Of a stretch of 64,000 bases of DNA, positions 34,276-42,515 are shown piece by piece. Origin of the DNA: an uncultured Bacteroidales bacterium. Lineage in GTDB: Bacteria; Bacteroidota; Bacteroidia; Bacteroidales; Bacteroidaceae. Made by a program: the position numbers and the translations under genes. The stretch lies in contig CACZAN010000004.1 in assembly GCA_902779165.1 (NCBI GenBank), positions 29,776-93,775 on the forward strand. Reading direction: 5' to 3'. Position 1 is the stretch's first letter. Every line of letters starts with the position of its first letter. The notes beneath the pieces were generated by a model, which was given only the letters and a program-made list of their open reading frames with translations, was not told the DNA's origin and did no database searches.

Positions 34276-34875
34276 ATGAAGACAATTGACATCAAGGGTA
34301 CTGCTCGTACCTGTGGCGGCAAGAAGCTGGCCAAGCAACTGCGCAAGCAGGGAATGGTTCCCTGCAACCTCTATGGTGAACTCAAGGGTGAGAACGGTCT
34401 GCCCCAGGCCTATGCTTTCAGCGTCAGCGAGGCTGAACTCCGCAAGCTCATCTACACCCCCGAAATCTACACCGTTAACCTCGACATCGACGGTAACAAG
34501 TGCATGGCCATCCTCAAGGAAGCTCAGTTCCATCCCGTCAAGGACAGCGTCCTGCACATCGATTTCTACCAGATCACCGACGAGAAGCCCATCGTCATGG
34601 AAGTGCCCATCCGCCTCAACGGCCTCGCAGAAGGTGTAAAGGCTGGTGGTAAGCTCGCTGCCAGCGTCCGCAAGCTCAAGGTCAAAGCCGTACACACCGC
34701 TATTCCTGAGCGCCTGGACATCGACGTCACCAACCTGCAGCTCGGCAAGACCATCAAGGTCGGCGAACTCAGCTTCGAAGGTCTCGAACTCGTCACCAGC
34801 CCCAGCGTGGTTGTCTGCCAGGTTAAGATGACCCGTAACGCCCGCAGCGCTGCTTCTGCTGAGGAAGAGGCATAA
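34276..34875 (+). CDS. rplY: 50S ribosomal protein L25 / general stress protein Ctc
   Basis: Binds 5S rRNA in the large subunit. It has 199 residues, the long Ctc/TL5 form: the L25 domain at residues 1-93 (TARTCGGKKLAKQLRKQGMVPCNLYGE) and the C-terminal TL5 beta domain (EVPIRLNGLAEGVKAGG). A short tail rich in Ala and Glu ends the protein. Peptidyl-tRNA hydrolase follows in the same direction, as in many bacteria, after a terminator hairpin. Confidence 0.96.
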   Translation: MKTIDIKGTARTCGGKKLAKQLRKQGMVPCNLYGELKGENGLPQAYAFSVSEAELRKLIYTPEIYTVNLDIDGNKCMAILKEAQFHPVKDSVLHIDFYQITDEKPIVMEVPIRLNGLAEGVKAGGKLAASVRKLKVKAVHTAIPERLDIDVTNLQLGKTIKVGELSFEGLELVTSPSVVVCQVKMTRNARSAASAEEEA

Positions 34876-34922
34876 AAGAATCTCCCCTGCCCCTCAGAGA
34901 GGGTGCAATTACCTTTATGATT

Positions 34923-34959
34923 TGAAGACGCAAGGTACACCTTTGGCTTTGCGTCTTCA
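34923..34959 (+). terminator. Terminator after rplY
   Basis: Perfect 11-base arms tgaagacgcaa / ttgcgtcttca around a 15-base loop. The T-run is weak, so some read-through to pth is likely. A decayed fragment of the palindromic element family (ctcccctgcccctcagag) lies just before it at 34883-34900. Confidence 0.6.
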
Positions 34960-35043
34960 TCATATAAATAGTTCAAAGATCTAAAGTTAAGACTTCTGCT
35001 CTCTATCATGTTTGCATTCATAAAGAAACTTTTAGCAAAAGTG

Positions 35044-35088
35044 ACTGCACCCTCCCTTATTGGGAGGGCGGGAGGAGGGTCCGAGTCT
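35044..35088. repeat. Palindromic element, copy E (5' end of pth)
   Basis: CACCCTCCCTTATTGGGAGGG followed by a purine-rich tail (cgggaggagggtccgagtctt). It falls between two possible pth starts (35008 and 35098). If translated from 35008 it gives [14 protein letters not shown], nearly the same peptide as in the two anti-sigma genes (APSLTGRAGGESS, APSITGRAGGESS). Confidence 0.85.
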
Positions 35089-35097
35089 TCCATTGAT

Positions 35098-35730
35098 ATG
35101 GAAAAATTCCTAATTGTAGGACTGGGCAATATCGGTCCTGACTATGTCGGTACCCGCCACAACATCGGATTCCGGATGGTCGACGCGCTGGCTGCTTCGG
35201 TGAACGAGGACAAGGGACGGCAGACCGAGTGGGAAGACCGCCGCTACGGATTCATCACACGCATCAGCGTCAAGGGACGACAGCTCATCCTGCTCAAGCC
35301 CAGCACCTTCATGAACCTCAGCGGCAATGCCGTCCGCTACTGGATGCAACAGGAGAAAATAGAGCTGGAGCACCTGCTCATCTGCGTGGACGACCTCGCC
35401 CTACCCTTCGGACAGCTGCGCATGAAACCCGCAGGCAGCGACGCCGGCCACAATGGACTGAAACACATAGCACAGGTTCTCGGCACCCAGCAGTATGCCC
35501 GACTGCGCTTCGGCATCGGCAACGATTTCTACCCAGGTCAGCAGGTGGACTATGTCCTCAGCACTTTCCCGCCAGAAGAAGAAGCCCTCATTCCCGAACG
35601 TACCAAAGAGACCTCTGCTGCCATCAAGACCTTCTGCCTCGCAGGAATACAGATGGCCATGAATCAGCTGAATAAAAAAAGGCCCACCCCCAACCCCTCC
35701 CGTAATGGAGGGGAGAAGCCTGCGGAGTGA
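35098..35730 (+). CDS. pth: Peptidyl-tRNA hydrolase
   Basis: Releases tRNA from stalled peptidyl-tRNA. From the ATG at 35098 it has 210 residues starting [11 protein letters not shown], the usual N-terminus of the family. An upstream ATG at 35008 would add 30 residues, partly made by a palindromic element. Catalytic landmarks are [14 protein letters not shown] (catalytic His), [13 protein letters not shown] (Asn), and [27 protein letters not shown]. The last residues ([16 protein letters not shown]) and the stop codon are provided by another copy of the same element, so both ends of this gene have been shaped by repeats. Confidence 0.93.
   Translation: MEKFLIVGLGNIGPDYVGTRHNIGFRMVDALAASVNEDKGRQTEWEDRRYGFITRISVKGRQLILLKPSTFMNLSGNAVRYWMQQEKIELEHLLICVDDLALPFGQLRMKPAGSDAGHNGLKHIAQVLGTQQYARLRFGIGNDFYPGQQVDYVLSTFPPEEEALIPERTKETSAAIKTFCLAGIQMAMNQLNKKRPTPNPSRNGGEKPAE
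35681..35717. repeat. Palindromic element, copy F (3' end of pth)
   Basis: GGCCCACCCCCAACCCCTCC then cgtaatggaggggagaag: the CCCCTCC/GGAGGGG palindrome with the CCCACCCCC end seen in copies A-C. It is translated as the last dozen residues of Pth. Confidence 0.8.
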
Positions 35731-35773
35731 AATCAGAAGGACACGTGGTGAGCTGACTATATACAAAGAACAA

Positions 35774-36277
35774 ATGAACGAGAAGAATACATCGCGCCAG
35801 CCTTCCCCCCTCCCTGACGGGAGGGGAATGGGGGTGGGTCTTGCCCGTCTCGATAAATGGCTCTGGGCCGCCCGCATCTTCAAGACCCGCACCCTCGCTG
35901 CAGCCGCCTGCAAGCGAGGACAAGTCACCGTGGGCGGAGTGCAGATGAAACCTTCGCGGACCGTGAAGGTGGGTGATGTCATCGATGTCCGCAAGCCCCC
36001 CATCACCTACAGCTTCCGCATCCTGCAAGCTATAGAGAAGCGAGTGGGTGCCAAACTCATCCCCCAAATCCTGGAGAATGTCACCACTCCCGAGCAGTAC
36101 GAACTACTGGAGATGAACCGCATCAGCGGATTCGTCAACCGCGCTCGCGGCACAGGACGCCCCACCAAGAAAGAACGCCGTGCCATCGATGACTTCAGCG
36201 CTCAGGCAGCAGACATCCCCATCTTCATCGGCGACTTCGACTTCGACTTTGGAGATGACGATGAGGAAGAGGATTGA
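35774..36277 (+). CDS. S4-domain RNA-binding protein (Hsp15/HslR-like)
   Basis: A 167-residue S4-domain protein: LARLDKWLWAARIFKTRTLAAAACKRGQVTVGGVQMKPS is the S4 RNA-binding fold, and the C-terminal part (LENVTTPEQYELLEMNRISGF, GRPTKKERRAIDDF) is conserved in Bacteroidetes. Relatives of Hsp15 rescue 50S subunits carrying nascent chains, which would fit its place behind peptidyl-tRNA hydrolase. The first 23 residues before LARLDKW come largely from a palindromic element; homologues start at about the equivalent of residue 23. The C-terminus is very acidic (DFDFGDDDEEED). The alternative start at 35705 inside pth is unlikely. Confidence 0.9.
   Translation: MNEKNTSRQPSPLPDGRGMGVGLARLDKWLWAARIFKTRTLAAAACKRGQVTVGGVQMKPSRTVKVGDVIDVRKPPITYSFRILQAIEKRVGAKLIPQILENVTTPEQYELLEMNRISGFVNRARGTGRPTKKERRAIDDFSAQAADIPIFIGDFDFDFGDDDEEED
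35800..35842. repeat. Palindromic element, copy G (5' end of the S4 gene)
   Basis: CCCCCCTCCCTGACGGGAGGGG followed by aatgggggtgggtctt, that is the core palindrome plus the GGGGGTGGG end. It is translated as PSPLPDGRGMGVG in the S4 protein's N-terminus. Confidence 0.85.
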
Positions 36278-36344
36278 CTTAATACAGAAAAGGTGCACAT
36301 GATTTCTAATTGCTAAATCATGTGCACCTTTTCTGTATTAAGTC
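36276..36344 (+). terminator. Perfect 30-base hairpin over the S4 gene stop codon
   Basis: Arms 36276-36305 and 36315-36344 are 30 bases with no mismatch around a 9-base loop. The left arm begins inside the TGA stop. It is far longer than an ordinary terminator and has no T-run, so it may act as a strong RNA end-stabiliser or be a small palindromic insertion. Confidence 0.65.
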
Positions 36345-36409
36345 ACATAATGAGTCTGACAATATACTATTCAAATGGGTACATTGGCTCATGTCAACAA
36401 TGAAATAAG

Positions 36410-36450
36410 AAAACGGAAGCGGCTCCACAATGGATGTCGCTTCCTGTTTT
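36410..36450. terminator. Bidirectional terminator
   Basis: aaaacggaagcggc and gtcgcttcctgtttt pair around a 12-base loop, with an A-run on one side and a T-run on the other. It can end the plus-strand S4 transcript and the minus-strand efflux/small-protein transcript. Confidence 0.75.
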
Positions 36451-36469
36451 TATGTCATGCAAGAATGTA

Positions 36470-36778
36470 TCAACGCTTGTCGGGCACGCCGTAGTCCATC
36501 CAGTGCTCCTGGGGGTAGTTGTTCTTGATGATGAGTTTGTGATTCGCATAATCAGCTTTCACATTACCAAGAATTTCGTTCATACGTTTCACTTTGGGAA
36601 CAAGTTCAGTACGAAGGCGATCACATTCTTCGGAAGCGGACGCTAAAGCATCAATGGCCTGTTCCATGGAGTCTAATTCTTGCAATGCGACTCCTCTACC
36701 TGTTTCATTGAGATGCTTGCGCAAACCTTTAATCAGTCCACGGCTTTTTTCAATTTGCATTTCGACAGTTTTTGACAT
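36470..36778 (-). CDS. Small coiled-coil protein of unknown function
   Basis: A 102-residue soluble protein, almost entirely helical and charged (MSKTVEMQIEKSRGLIKGL, then LDSMEQAIDALASASEECDRLRTEL), with heptad-like spacing from about residue 5 to 85. There is no signal peptide or membrane segment. I do not recognise the family. It lies 33 bases after the efflux transporter gene in the same direction, just before a strong terminator, so it may be the last gene of that operon. Confidence 0.6.
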   Translation of the reverse strand: MSKTVEMQIEKSRGLIKGLRKHLNETGRGVALQELDSMEQAIDALASASEECDRLRTELVPKVKRMNEILGNVKADYANHKLIIKNNYPQEHWMDYGVPDKR

Positions 36779-36811
36779 AATCGTTTAGTATTAAAATGTT
36801 GAACAAGGCTA

Positions 36812-38437
36812 CTAAAGGGGTGTAGCCAATCCCTGTTTCTTTTGACTTCTTTTGATACGACCTACCAACAATTTTGCTCCCACGACAGGCCATGTAGGGA
36901 ATCGACGAGCTGTGTGGCGCACTGTCGGGATGTCCCAAAGGAGAAAAGCAATGGCAAGAGCACCTGCGATGTAAAGCACCCAGCCATAGAGTTGCTTGAT
37001 GGTGACTGCCATCATGGAGGGGATGAAATCTTCCATCCACTCTCCGACATCAAAGGGCGCGGATGTGAAGGCTGGCATGTCGAGGTAGGCTGTGTAGCGA
37101 AGGATGTTGTCGGCCATGTAGTAGCGCAAGCCCCAAGCATAAAGGGCACAACCGATGACACCGCCGATGTACATGTGCATGAAATTGAACACTGACAGTG
37201 ACTGGAAGAAATGCTCGAAGGTCATTATTTCGTGCAAACTCCACATGAAGGCAATGCTCAGGGTGGCGTAGCCAAAGCCACGGAACACGAGGGGCAGACG
37301 CAGCACTTCGATGTTGATGTGGGTTGCCACGAGGAAGTAGAAGCCAGAAGCATAGAGCATCACGGCAAGAAGTCCTATGGCGATGAGCTTATAGACATTG
37401 AAGCGCCATACTTTCAGCCAGAGCCACGACACGAGACAGCCCGCCCAGATGCCGGGCAATGCCCACAGCGTGAGCGAGCGTGAGGTCAGCATCTCGTAAT
37501 GCATCACCTCTTCGTAGAACACCTCTTCCAGTACGTGTTCGGACGCCAGCAACCCTTCCACCACGGCAATGAGCAGGAGGATGGGAACGTGGTGGCGGTA
37601 GGTCCACATGCGTGGCTCGAAGTAAGGTTGCTGCTTGGTCCACATACGGTGGAGGCAGCCGCCAAGGGTGATGAGGGACGTGCCTGCGAGGGTGCGGATG
37701 GTAGGCGAATGCCACCAGTCGAGCCAGTCGCCATAATTGAAGATGTAGGCGACTTGAAGTCCAAGCAGGCTCCAGAAGGCTGCCCCCAGCCAGTCAATGC
37801 CTTTGAGGGACACACGCTGCGGCATGGGACACCAAGGGCGCGTCAGGAAAAGCTGAATGGCAACAACGAGCATCATCAATCCAATGACCAACCAATAGGA
37901 CGCGTACCAGTGGAGCGTATGCCCGAAGAAGGCACTGTACCACGCTTGCACTTCAATGCTTGTCAGTAAGATGATGTGCAGGCAGGGGAAGAAGACTCCC
38001 ATGTCGCGCGTGGGAGTCATCCACAGTTGGATGTTCGACATATTCTCGAACGTTCCCTGAATCTTCGCAATTCCAGCAATGAAACATAAGAACCACATCA
38101 GAGGCAGAAACGTGGTCTGCGTAAAAAGCCAGTTGCAAGCGGCTAACACCAATGCGGCGGTGATGAGCAGCGAACGGTTGGTGAAACGGAACTTCATGCG
38201 AAAGAGCACGGGAAACCAGATGGCCATGCCAGCCAGATTGCTGTAGAGGCACATGGTCACATCTTCGCGCATGATAGCCCGTCCGCCAATCATCTCGTTC
38301 AATGCGCCCAGATACACACATCCCGCCAGTTGGAAGCAGAATGCCTGCACCACGTAAATCCATGGGCGTAGCCACGCAGGAACGCAGTCGCGGAACATGG
38401 GCATGGCGAAAGGAGGAGGTGTCGAATGTTGACTCAT
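36812..38437 (-). CDS. MFS efflux transporter of the EmrB/DHA2 type
   Basis: A multi-pass inner-membrane transporter (541 residues, about 14 hydrophobic segments) of the major facilitator superfamily as found with EmrA and TolC partners in Bacteroidetes. The start at 38437 lies one base after the stop of the HlyD/EmrA-like gene; a longer frame starting at 38464 overlaps it and lacks support. It would export drugs or other toxic compounds across the envelope together with the two following proteins. The substrate is unknown. Confidence 0.85.
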   Translation of the reverse strand: MSQHSTPPPFAMPMFRDCVPAWLRPWIYVVQAFCFQLAGCVYLGALNEMIGGRAIMREDVTMCLYSNLAGMAIWFPVLFRMKFRFTNRSLLITAALVLAACNWLFTQTTFLPLMWFLCFIAGIAKIQGTFENMSNIQLWMTPTRDMGVFFPCLHIILLTSIEVQAWYSAFFGHTLHWYASYWLVIGLMMLVVAIQLFLTRPWCPMPQRVSLKGIDWLGAAFWSLLGLQVAYIFNYGDWLDWWHSPTIRTLAGTSLITLGGCLHRMWTKQQPYFEPRMWTYRHHVPILLLIAVVEGLLASEHVLEEVFYEEVMHYEMLTSRSLTLWALPGIWAGCLVSWLWLKVWRFNVYKLIAIGLLAVMLYASGFYFLVATHINIEVLRLPLVFRGFGYATLSIAFMWSLHEIMTFEHFFQSLSVFNFMHMYIGGVIGCALYAWGLRYYMADNILRYTAYLDMPAFTSAPFDVGEWMEDFIPSMMAVTIKQLYGWVLYIAGALAIAFLLWDIPTVRHTARRFPTWPVVGAKLLVGRIKRSQKKQGLATPL

Positions 38438-38438
38438 A

Positions 38439-39473
38439 TCAGTACACCACTTCACATTCCACATTCAATCCGGCACGGAGTTTCGCCAAGTCTTCGGGCT
38501 TGTTGCCATCGAGGCTGATGCGGACAGGCACACGCTGTTCCACCTTCACGAAGTTGCCGGTGGCGTTGTCCTGAGGAATAAGGCTGTAGGCACTACCCGT
38601 AGCGTCGGAGATGCGCTCAACGGTGCCTGTATATTCAACATCGGGCACAGCATCGGCCTTGATGAGCACTTTGGCACCAACAGCGATATGAGGCAGTTGT
38701 GTCTCGCGGTAGTTGGCCACCACCCAGAGGTCGCGGCTGTCCACAATATCCACCATCGTCTGCCCTGGCTGCACGAGTTGACCCTCATGAATTTCCTTGC
38801 GCCCCAACACTCCGTCTGCCGTGGCGATGATGACCGTATAAGAAAGGTTCAGACGCGCGAGTTCCAACTGTGCTCGCGCCACTTCGATAGCGGCTTCGCT
38901 TTGTTGCAGGTGATGACCTTGTTCGCTTTTAACCAAAGTCATGGAGTGACGCTGACGGTTGGCGGCCTCGTAACGTGCAAGGGCGGCAAGATAGGCAGTA
39001 TGAACATTGTCTGCCTGTTGCTGCGTGACGCTCTGCTGTTCAAGCAATTTCTGGAAACGTGCATCTTCGCGTTGGGCATTCTCCATCGTGGCTCGCAGTT
39101 CTTCAATATTGGCTTCCGTCACGCCAATATTGCTCTGCGTTGTGGCTATTCCCGTGTTGGTAGCGCGGCTGCCAGCCTGAGTTTGAACCAAGGCAGCCTC
39201 GGCCTGAGCTAATGCCAGACGGAACTCAGCATCTTCAATGATGACCAGTGTGTCGCCCTTATGTACAGGCTGGAATTCCTCAAATCGAATCTCCTTGATG
39301 AAACCTGACACACGAGTATTGACAGGCGTAATGTGCTGTCGCACATGAGCGTTATCCGTCCATTCCACGCTGCCAAAATGCGCAAAGTTCAGGATGACGA
39401 CGGTGGCTCCCACAATGAGCAAGGCGAGGACAATGACATTGTATGTCCAACGATAAACCAATTTCTTTTCCAT
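38439..39473 (-). CDS. HlyD/EmrA-family periplasmic adaptor
   Basis: A 344-residue membrane-fusion protein: one N-terminal membrane helix (residues 12-31), a lipoyl/barrel-sandwich half (VSGFIKEIRFEEFQPVHKGD), a long coiled-coil hairpin (about 85-200, rich in Ala, Gln and Glu), and the second half (ADGVLGRKEIHEGQLVQPGQ). It links the MFS pump to TolC. The start codon overlaps the tolC-like stop by one base (TAATG). Confidence 0.92.
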   Translation of the reverse strand: MEKKLVYRWTYNVIVLALLIVGATVVILNFAHFGSVEWTDNAHVRQHITPVNTRVSGFIKEIRFEEFQPVHKGDTLVIIEDAEFRLALAQAEAALVQTQAGSRATNTGIATTQSNIGVTEANIEELRATMENAQREDARFQKLLEQQSVTQQQADNVHTAYLAALARYEAANRQRHSMTLVKSEQGHHLQQSEAAIEVARAQLELARLNLSYTVIIATADGVLGRKEIHEGQLVQPGQTMVDIVDSRDLWVVANYRETQLPHIAVGAKVLIKADAVPDVEYTGTVERISDATGSAYSLIPQDNATGNFVKVEQRVPVRISLDGNKPEDLAKLRAGLNVECEVVY

Positions 39474-40786
39474 TATAATGTATTGCTGATGTATTTGAGT
39501 TGAAAATAGTTATAAATCACATTAATGCGTGCGCTGACCAGTGCCAGTTCGGCATCCAGCTTCACGTTGGCGGCATCGGTCATATCCGTGATAAGCGCCA
39601 AGCCGTTTTCGTAGCGGTTCTGGATGATGCGGTAGTTCTGTGCTGCCAGTTCCACACTCTTCTGCTGTGTCTTCAGTTCCGTAAATGACGTGAGATAGTT
39701 GGTGTAGGCTGCCTGAATGGCATTTTCTACGCCCTCACGTGCCTCGCGCTGCTGGTCTTGACTGTGCAAGGCGGCGGTGCGTGCCTGTCTCAAATGTTTG
39801 TTTCGCTTCCATAGCGAGGAAATATTGTAACTTACACCTACGCCCACGTACCAATAATTGATGTTCTTGTCCAAAGTCGGAATCTCGAAGGTGACAGGAC
39901 CGTCGAAATGGTCTTCTGCCACGAGTGCCACTTTGGGTAAACGTTCTGCACGTTCTGTCTTCACCTTCTCTTCTGCCATCTTTGTGCCAAGAGAAGCTTT
40001 CTGGAGAGTGGTACTGTTGGAAGTTGCCAACAATTGCCATTCGGCCTCACCGTCGGTCGGGCAATGTTCTGTATGGAATTCCTCTTGGGGAACAATCACA
40101 ACGGTGGTGTCAATTCCGATGGCCGTTGTCAATTGATGACTGATGATGCGCTGGGCGTCCTGCACGCGTGCTCTTCCCAGCCGCAACTGCTCCAGTTGAA
40201 GTTCGTGGCGTGTGATGTCGTTCTGTAAAGCCACGCCTTGTTCCATGCGGCTGCGCGTCTGGCTGATGAGTGTTTCGGTGAGGGCAATGTTCTGGTTGAA
40301 GACCTCTTCTTGGTTGTGCAAGTTATGAAGCTGGAGATAATGCCCCGTGAGGAGGAAACGCACACGCTGAAGGTTCTCTTCGGCATTCACCTTTGCCATT
40401 TCGTGACCCAATTTGGCCTGTCGTATGCCACTGGAGATAGCACCGCCACTATAAACCGTCTGGCGAGCCATTACAGCAAAGTTGTTGCCGAAATGCGGAG
40501 TCTCTGCCGTGAATCGGTTCTTAAACGGGCGATCCCAGATATTCACGTTGCCTAAATAGCTCACCGAAGCCGTAGCCTCCAAGTCGGGCAGTCGTGCAGA
40601 ATGTGCTGCCGCCACCCCATCTTCGGCCTCTTTAATAGCAGTTTTGAACGATTTGATAGAAGCATTATGCGTCTCGGCGGTGGTGAAAATCTGTTGGAGC
40701 GTCATCCGCAAAGGCTCCTGTGCTGTAGCGCACAAAACATTGGCTGTGGCACATACTGCCACAAGCCATCTACTTCTTTTTGTCAT
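39473..40786 (-). CDS. TolC-family outer-membrane efflux protein
   Basis: A 437-residue outer-membrane channel from the ATG at 40786; a Met at 40852 would place 22 non-signal residues in front of the clear signal peptide (MTKRSRWLVAVCATANVLC ATAQ). Two homologous helical halves are visible (EAEDGVAAAHSARLPDLEATAS and EEKVKTERAERLPKVALVA), as in all TolC proteins. It is the first gene of the tripartite efflux operon, behind a perfect -7 box. Confidence 0.92.
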   Translation of the reverse strand: MTKRSRWLVAVCATANVLCATAQEPLRMTLQQIFTTAETHNASIKSFKTAIKEAEDGVAAAHSARLPDLEATASVSYLGNVNIWDRPFKNRFTAETPHFGNNFAVMARQTVYSGGAISSGIRQAKLGHEMAKVNAEENLQRVRFLLTGHYLQLHNLHNQEEVFNQNIALTETLISQTRSRMEQGVALQNDITRHELQLEQLRLGRARVQDAQRIISHQLTTAIGIDTTVVIVPQEEFHTEHCPTDGEAEWQLLATSNSTTLQKASLGTKMAEEKVKTERAERLPKVALVAEDHFDGPVTFEIPTLDKNINYWYVGVGVSYNISSLWKRNKHLRQARTAALHSQDQQREAREGVENAIQAAYTNYLTSFTELKTQQKSVELAAQNYRIIQNRYENGLALITDMTDAANVKLDAELALVSARINVIYNYFQLKYISNTL

Positions 40787-40890
40787 TGAAATTTTGATGT
40801 TACTGATACATGTTGAAATAACCTTGCCCGTGTCTGCGCTGGCCTTTGTCATTTCAACTACAACCTACAGACATATTACGTTTGCAGGTG

Positions 40891-40898
40891 CAAAAGTA
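40891..40898 (-). promoter_or_regulatory. -7 element of the efflux operon
   Basis: The minus strand reads TACTTTTG, a perfect TAnnTTTG, about 105 bases before the TolC start. No repressor gene is adjacent, so the regulator must be encoded elsewhere. Confidence 0.65.
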
Positions 40899-41210
40899 CA
40901 TAAAAAATCGATAACTTGTAACCTTTGATATATGTGTTCAACCCGTTCTTTTTAATAACTTTTAACCAAAATAGTTAGCCTAAACAAGCATTTTTGTCAA
41001 TTCTACATGCACTTCCTGCATCGATACAGATTACACAAAAGCAATCTGTAAACACCCATGAAAATATGCATAAAAAGCAATCTCCAACACAATCGTTATG
41101 ATTGACAGGAGGAAAAGAGAACCGAGGATGTAGAACAGACGTTGTGACAGCCTGCAAATTTAACTGGTCAACGCCACCGACACCCAAAAGGGTATCGGGT
41201 AGTGAGCTTC

Positions 41211-41240
41211 CCGATGCTTGTTTTATGTAGCAAGCATCGG
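41211..41240. repeat. Short hairpin in the 40.9-42.1 kb intergenic region
   Basis: Perfect 10-base arms ccgatgcttg / caagcatcgg around a 10-base loop. No T-run. It is the first of several hairpins in this gene-free 1.3 kb, whose remaining parts contain no credible ORF. Confidence 0.5.
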
Positions 41241-41292
41241 ACAAATCCTCACTAAAGTATAGCGACTCCTCAAAGTGGCTTCCACGCACAAC

Positions 41293-41348
41293 AAACTATA
41301 GTTACTTGCACGACAAACTATAGTTTCACGTGCAAGTAACTATAGTTT
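41293..41348. repeat. 20-base inverted repeat with three AACTATAGTT palindromes
   Basis: Arms 41293-41312 and 41329-41348 are perfectly complementary over 20 bases. The loop holds a further palindrome (aaactatagttt, 41315-41326), so AACTATAGTT occurs three times with about 22 and 20 bases between copies. Spacing and palindromic form suggest protein-binding sites. Confidence 0.8.
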
Positions 41349-41528
41349 CACACACGACCAACTCGTTTTCACTTGCCGAAAGATCATTCAACTTCTGCCA
41401 GGGATAAGGATTAAGGTATCCAACAGGCATTCAACCTATGGCAGGGTTAAGGTAAAAACCATTCCGCTCGAGCTTGCTCGCTTGACCATTCAAGAACTTA
41501 TTCTAGGGTAGTACAAAGTACACACGCT

Positions 41529-41667
41529 GTTGCAGTGTTGCAGTGTTGCAGTTCTCTTAAGGGTATTTGCATACCCTAAAAATACTTCTATATTTATAAT
41601 AAATATAGAGTTAATTATTGACTTTTGTATAATCTATTTTGGAACTGCAACACTGCAACACTGCAAC
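41529..41667. repeat. 26-base inverted repeat of GTTGCAGT units around an AT-rich core
   Basis: Arms 41529-41554 and 41642-41667 match perfectly; each consists of three near-tandem tgcagtgt words. The 87-base core is very AT-rich and contains two more palindromes (agggta/taccct and ctatattta/taaatatag). The build, tandem repeats in opposed arms, is the same as at 8616-8731 although the sequence differs. Confidence 0.85.
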
Positions 41668-41705
41668 GCTTTCTTTGGAATTTTAGCTTACGTGCCAGAA
41701 AAAAA

Positions 41706-41995
41706 ACTGTGGACTGTGGACAACTGTGGACATTTCCTGAACCCAACTACCCCTTCCCGCGGAAAACTGTAATCTGTGGACAACTGTGGACATCCTGTAT
41801 GTGTACCCCTCCCCGCGAAAAACTGTAATCTGTGGACAACTGTGGACAATTACATTCATCTGTGAAAAAACGATGAACGATTTTCCTTTCCCTCGCCGCA
41901 AAGTTGAATCTTCTGCCCGCCGCGAAAAAAAACTGTGGACATGTGGACATCCCCGAAGTTGTCCACAGTTGTCCACAGATTACAGTTTTCCGCGG
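41706..41995. repeat. Array of 37-base units containing paired TGTGGACAA boxes
   Basis: The unit CCGCGGAAAACTGTAATC + TGTGGACAACTGTGGACAT occurs at 41757-41793 and 41813-41849, as decayed forms at about 41706-41733 and 41918-41950, and inverted at 41958-41995. Each holds two TGTGGACA(A/T) words 9-10 bases apart; the complement TTGTCCACA is one base from the DnaA box TTATCCACA. About ten such words lie within 290 bases. A further inverted unit is at 42873-42909. Confidence 0.85.
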
Positions 41996-42028
41996 CGACC
42001 CCTATTCTCTCCAGTCGTATCTCCCCCC

Positions 42029-42062
42029 ACGTTTATACATATCTGCCCTTACGTTTATACGT
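42029..42062. repeat. Second locus of ACGT(T/A)TATACGT boxes, 22-base step
   Basis: ACGTTTATACAT at 42029 and ACGTTTATACGT at 42051, exactly 22 bases apart, with the spacer atctgccctt resembling the spacers of the 8406-8505 array. This ties the two repeat nests together. Confidence 0.75.
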
Positions 42063-42104
42063 CTCTGCCGTTAATCAGTGGTTAAACAATTGGGCGGATG
42101 TAGA

Positions 42105-42515
42105 TTACTTCAATGTTGCAAGATATTCTGTTGCAGTCATCACGGGCAGTTTCGAGGCAGAAAAGTCTTTGCCGTTGCGGGTGATGATTATATCGGCTTT
42201 GGACTTCAACGCACAATAATACTGCATTGCATCCTCAAAGTCATTAAACTGTGATGCCAGCGAGTCATCAACGGTACGTTCATTGGTTGTGGCCACACGG
42301 GAGAGCTGCCGGAAGTTGGACAGCAGATTACGTACGCCTTCGGCTCCGTGCCTGTGAAGGAGGAAGGATGCGGTGGTGTAGGTCATCGGCGACACGATGA
42401 GCTGTACCTGCTTGTTGTAGGCCATAGTGAATAATTGCACGGCATCGTGGCAGAACGGCTCACGGCGGTCGAGCAGGTCGATGACGATATTGGTATCAAG
42501 AAACAAGCGCGTCAT
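42105..42515 (-). CDS. PIN-domain ribonuclease toxin (VapC-like)
   Basis: A 136-residue PIN domain: FLDTNIVIDLLDRREPF at the N-terminus gives the first acidic residue, ERTVDDSLASQFNDFEDAMQ the middle ones, and IITRNGKDF the last. This is a complete Mg2+-dependent RNase site. It overlaps the antitoxin gene by 4 bases (42512-42515), the usual toxin-antitoxin coupling. Confidence 0.88.
   Translation of the reverse strand: MTRLFLDTNIVIDLLDRREPFCHDAVQLFTMAYNKQVQLIVSPMTYTTASFLLHRHGAEGVRNLLSNFRQLSRVATTNERTVDDSLASQFNDFEDAMQYYCALKSKADIIITRNGKDFSASKLPVMTATEYLATLK

Noticed and set aside
35705-35773. Upstream start for the S4 protein
   Set aside because: It would begin inside pth and run through the palindromic element; homologues begin near the later Met or after it.
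40975-41289. 104-residue minus-strand ORF
   Set aside because: Composition is not protein-like, it spans hairpins, and there is no promoter or recognisable domain.
41529-41995. Declaring the region the chromosomal origin
   Set aside because: The boxes are one base off the DnaA consensus, the unit also occurs singly at 42873, and GC skew cannot be judged in this window. It is kept only as a question to test.
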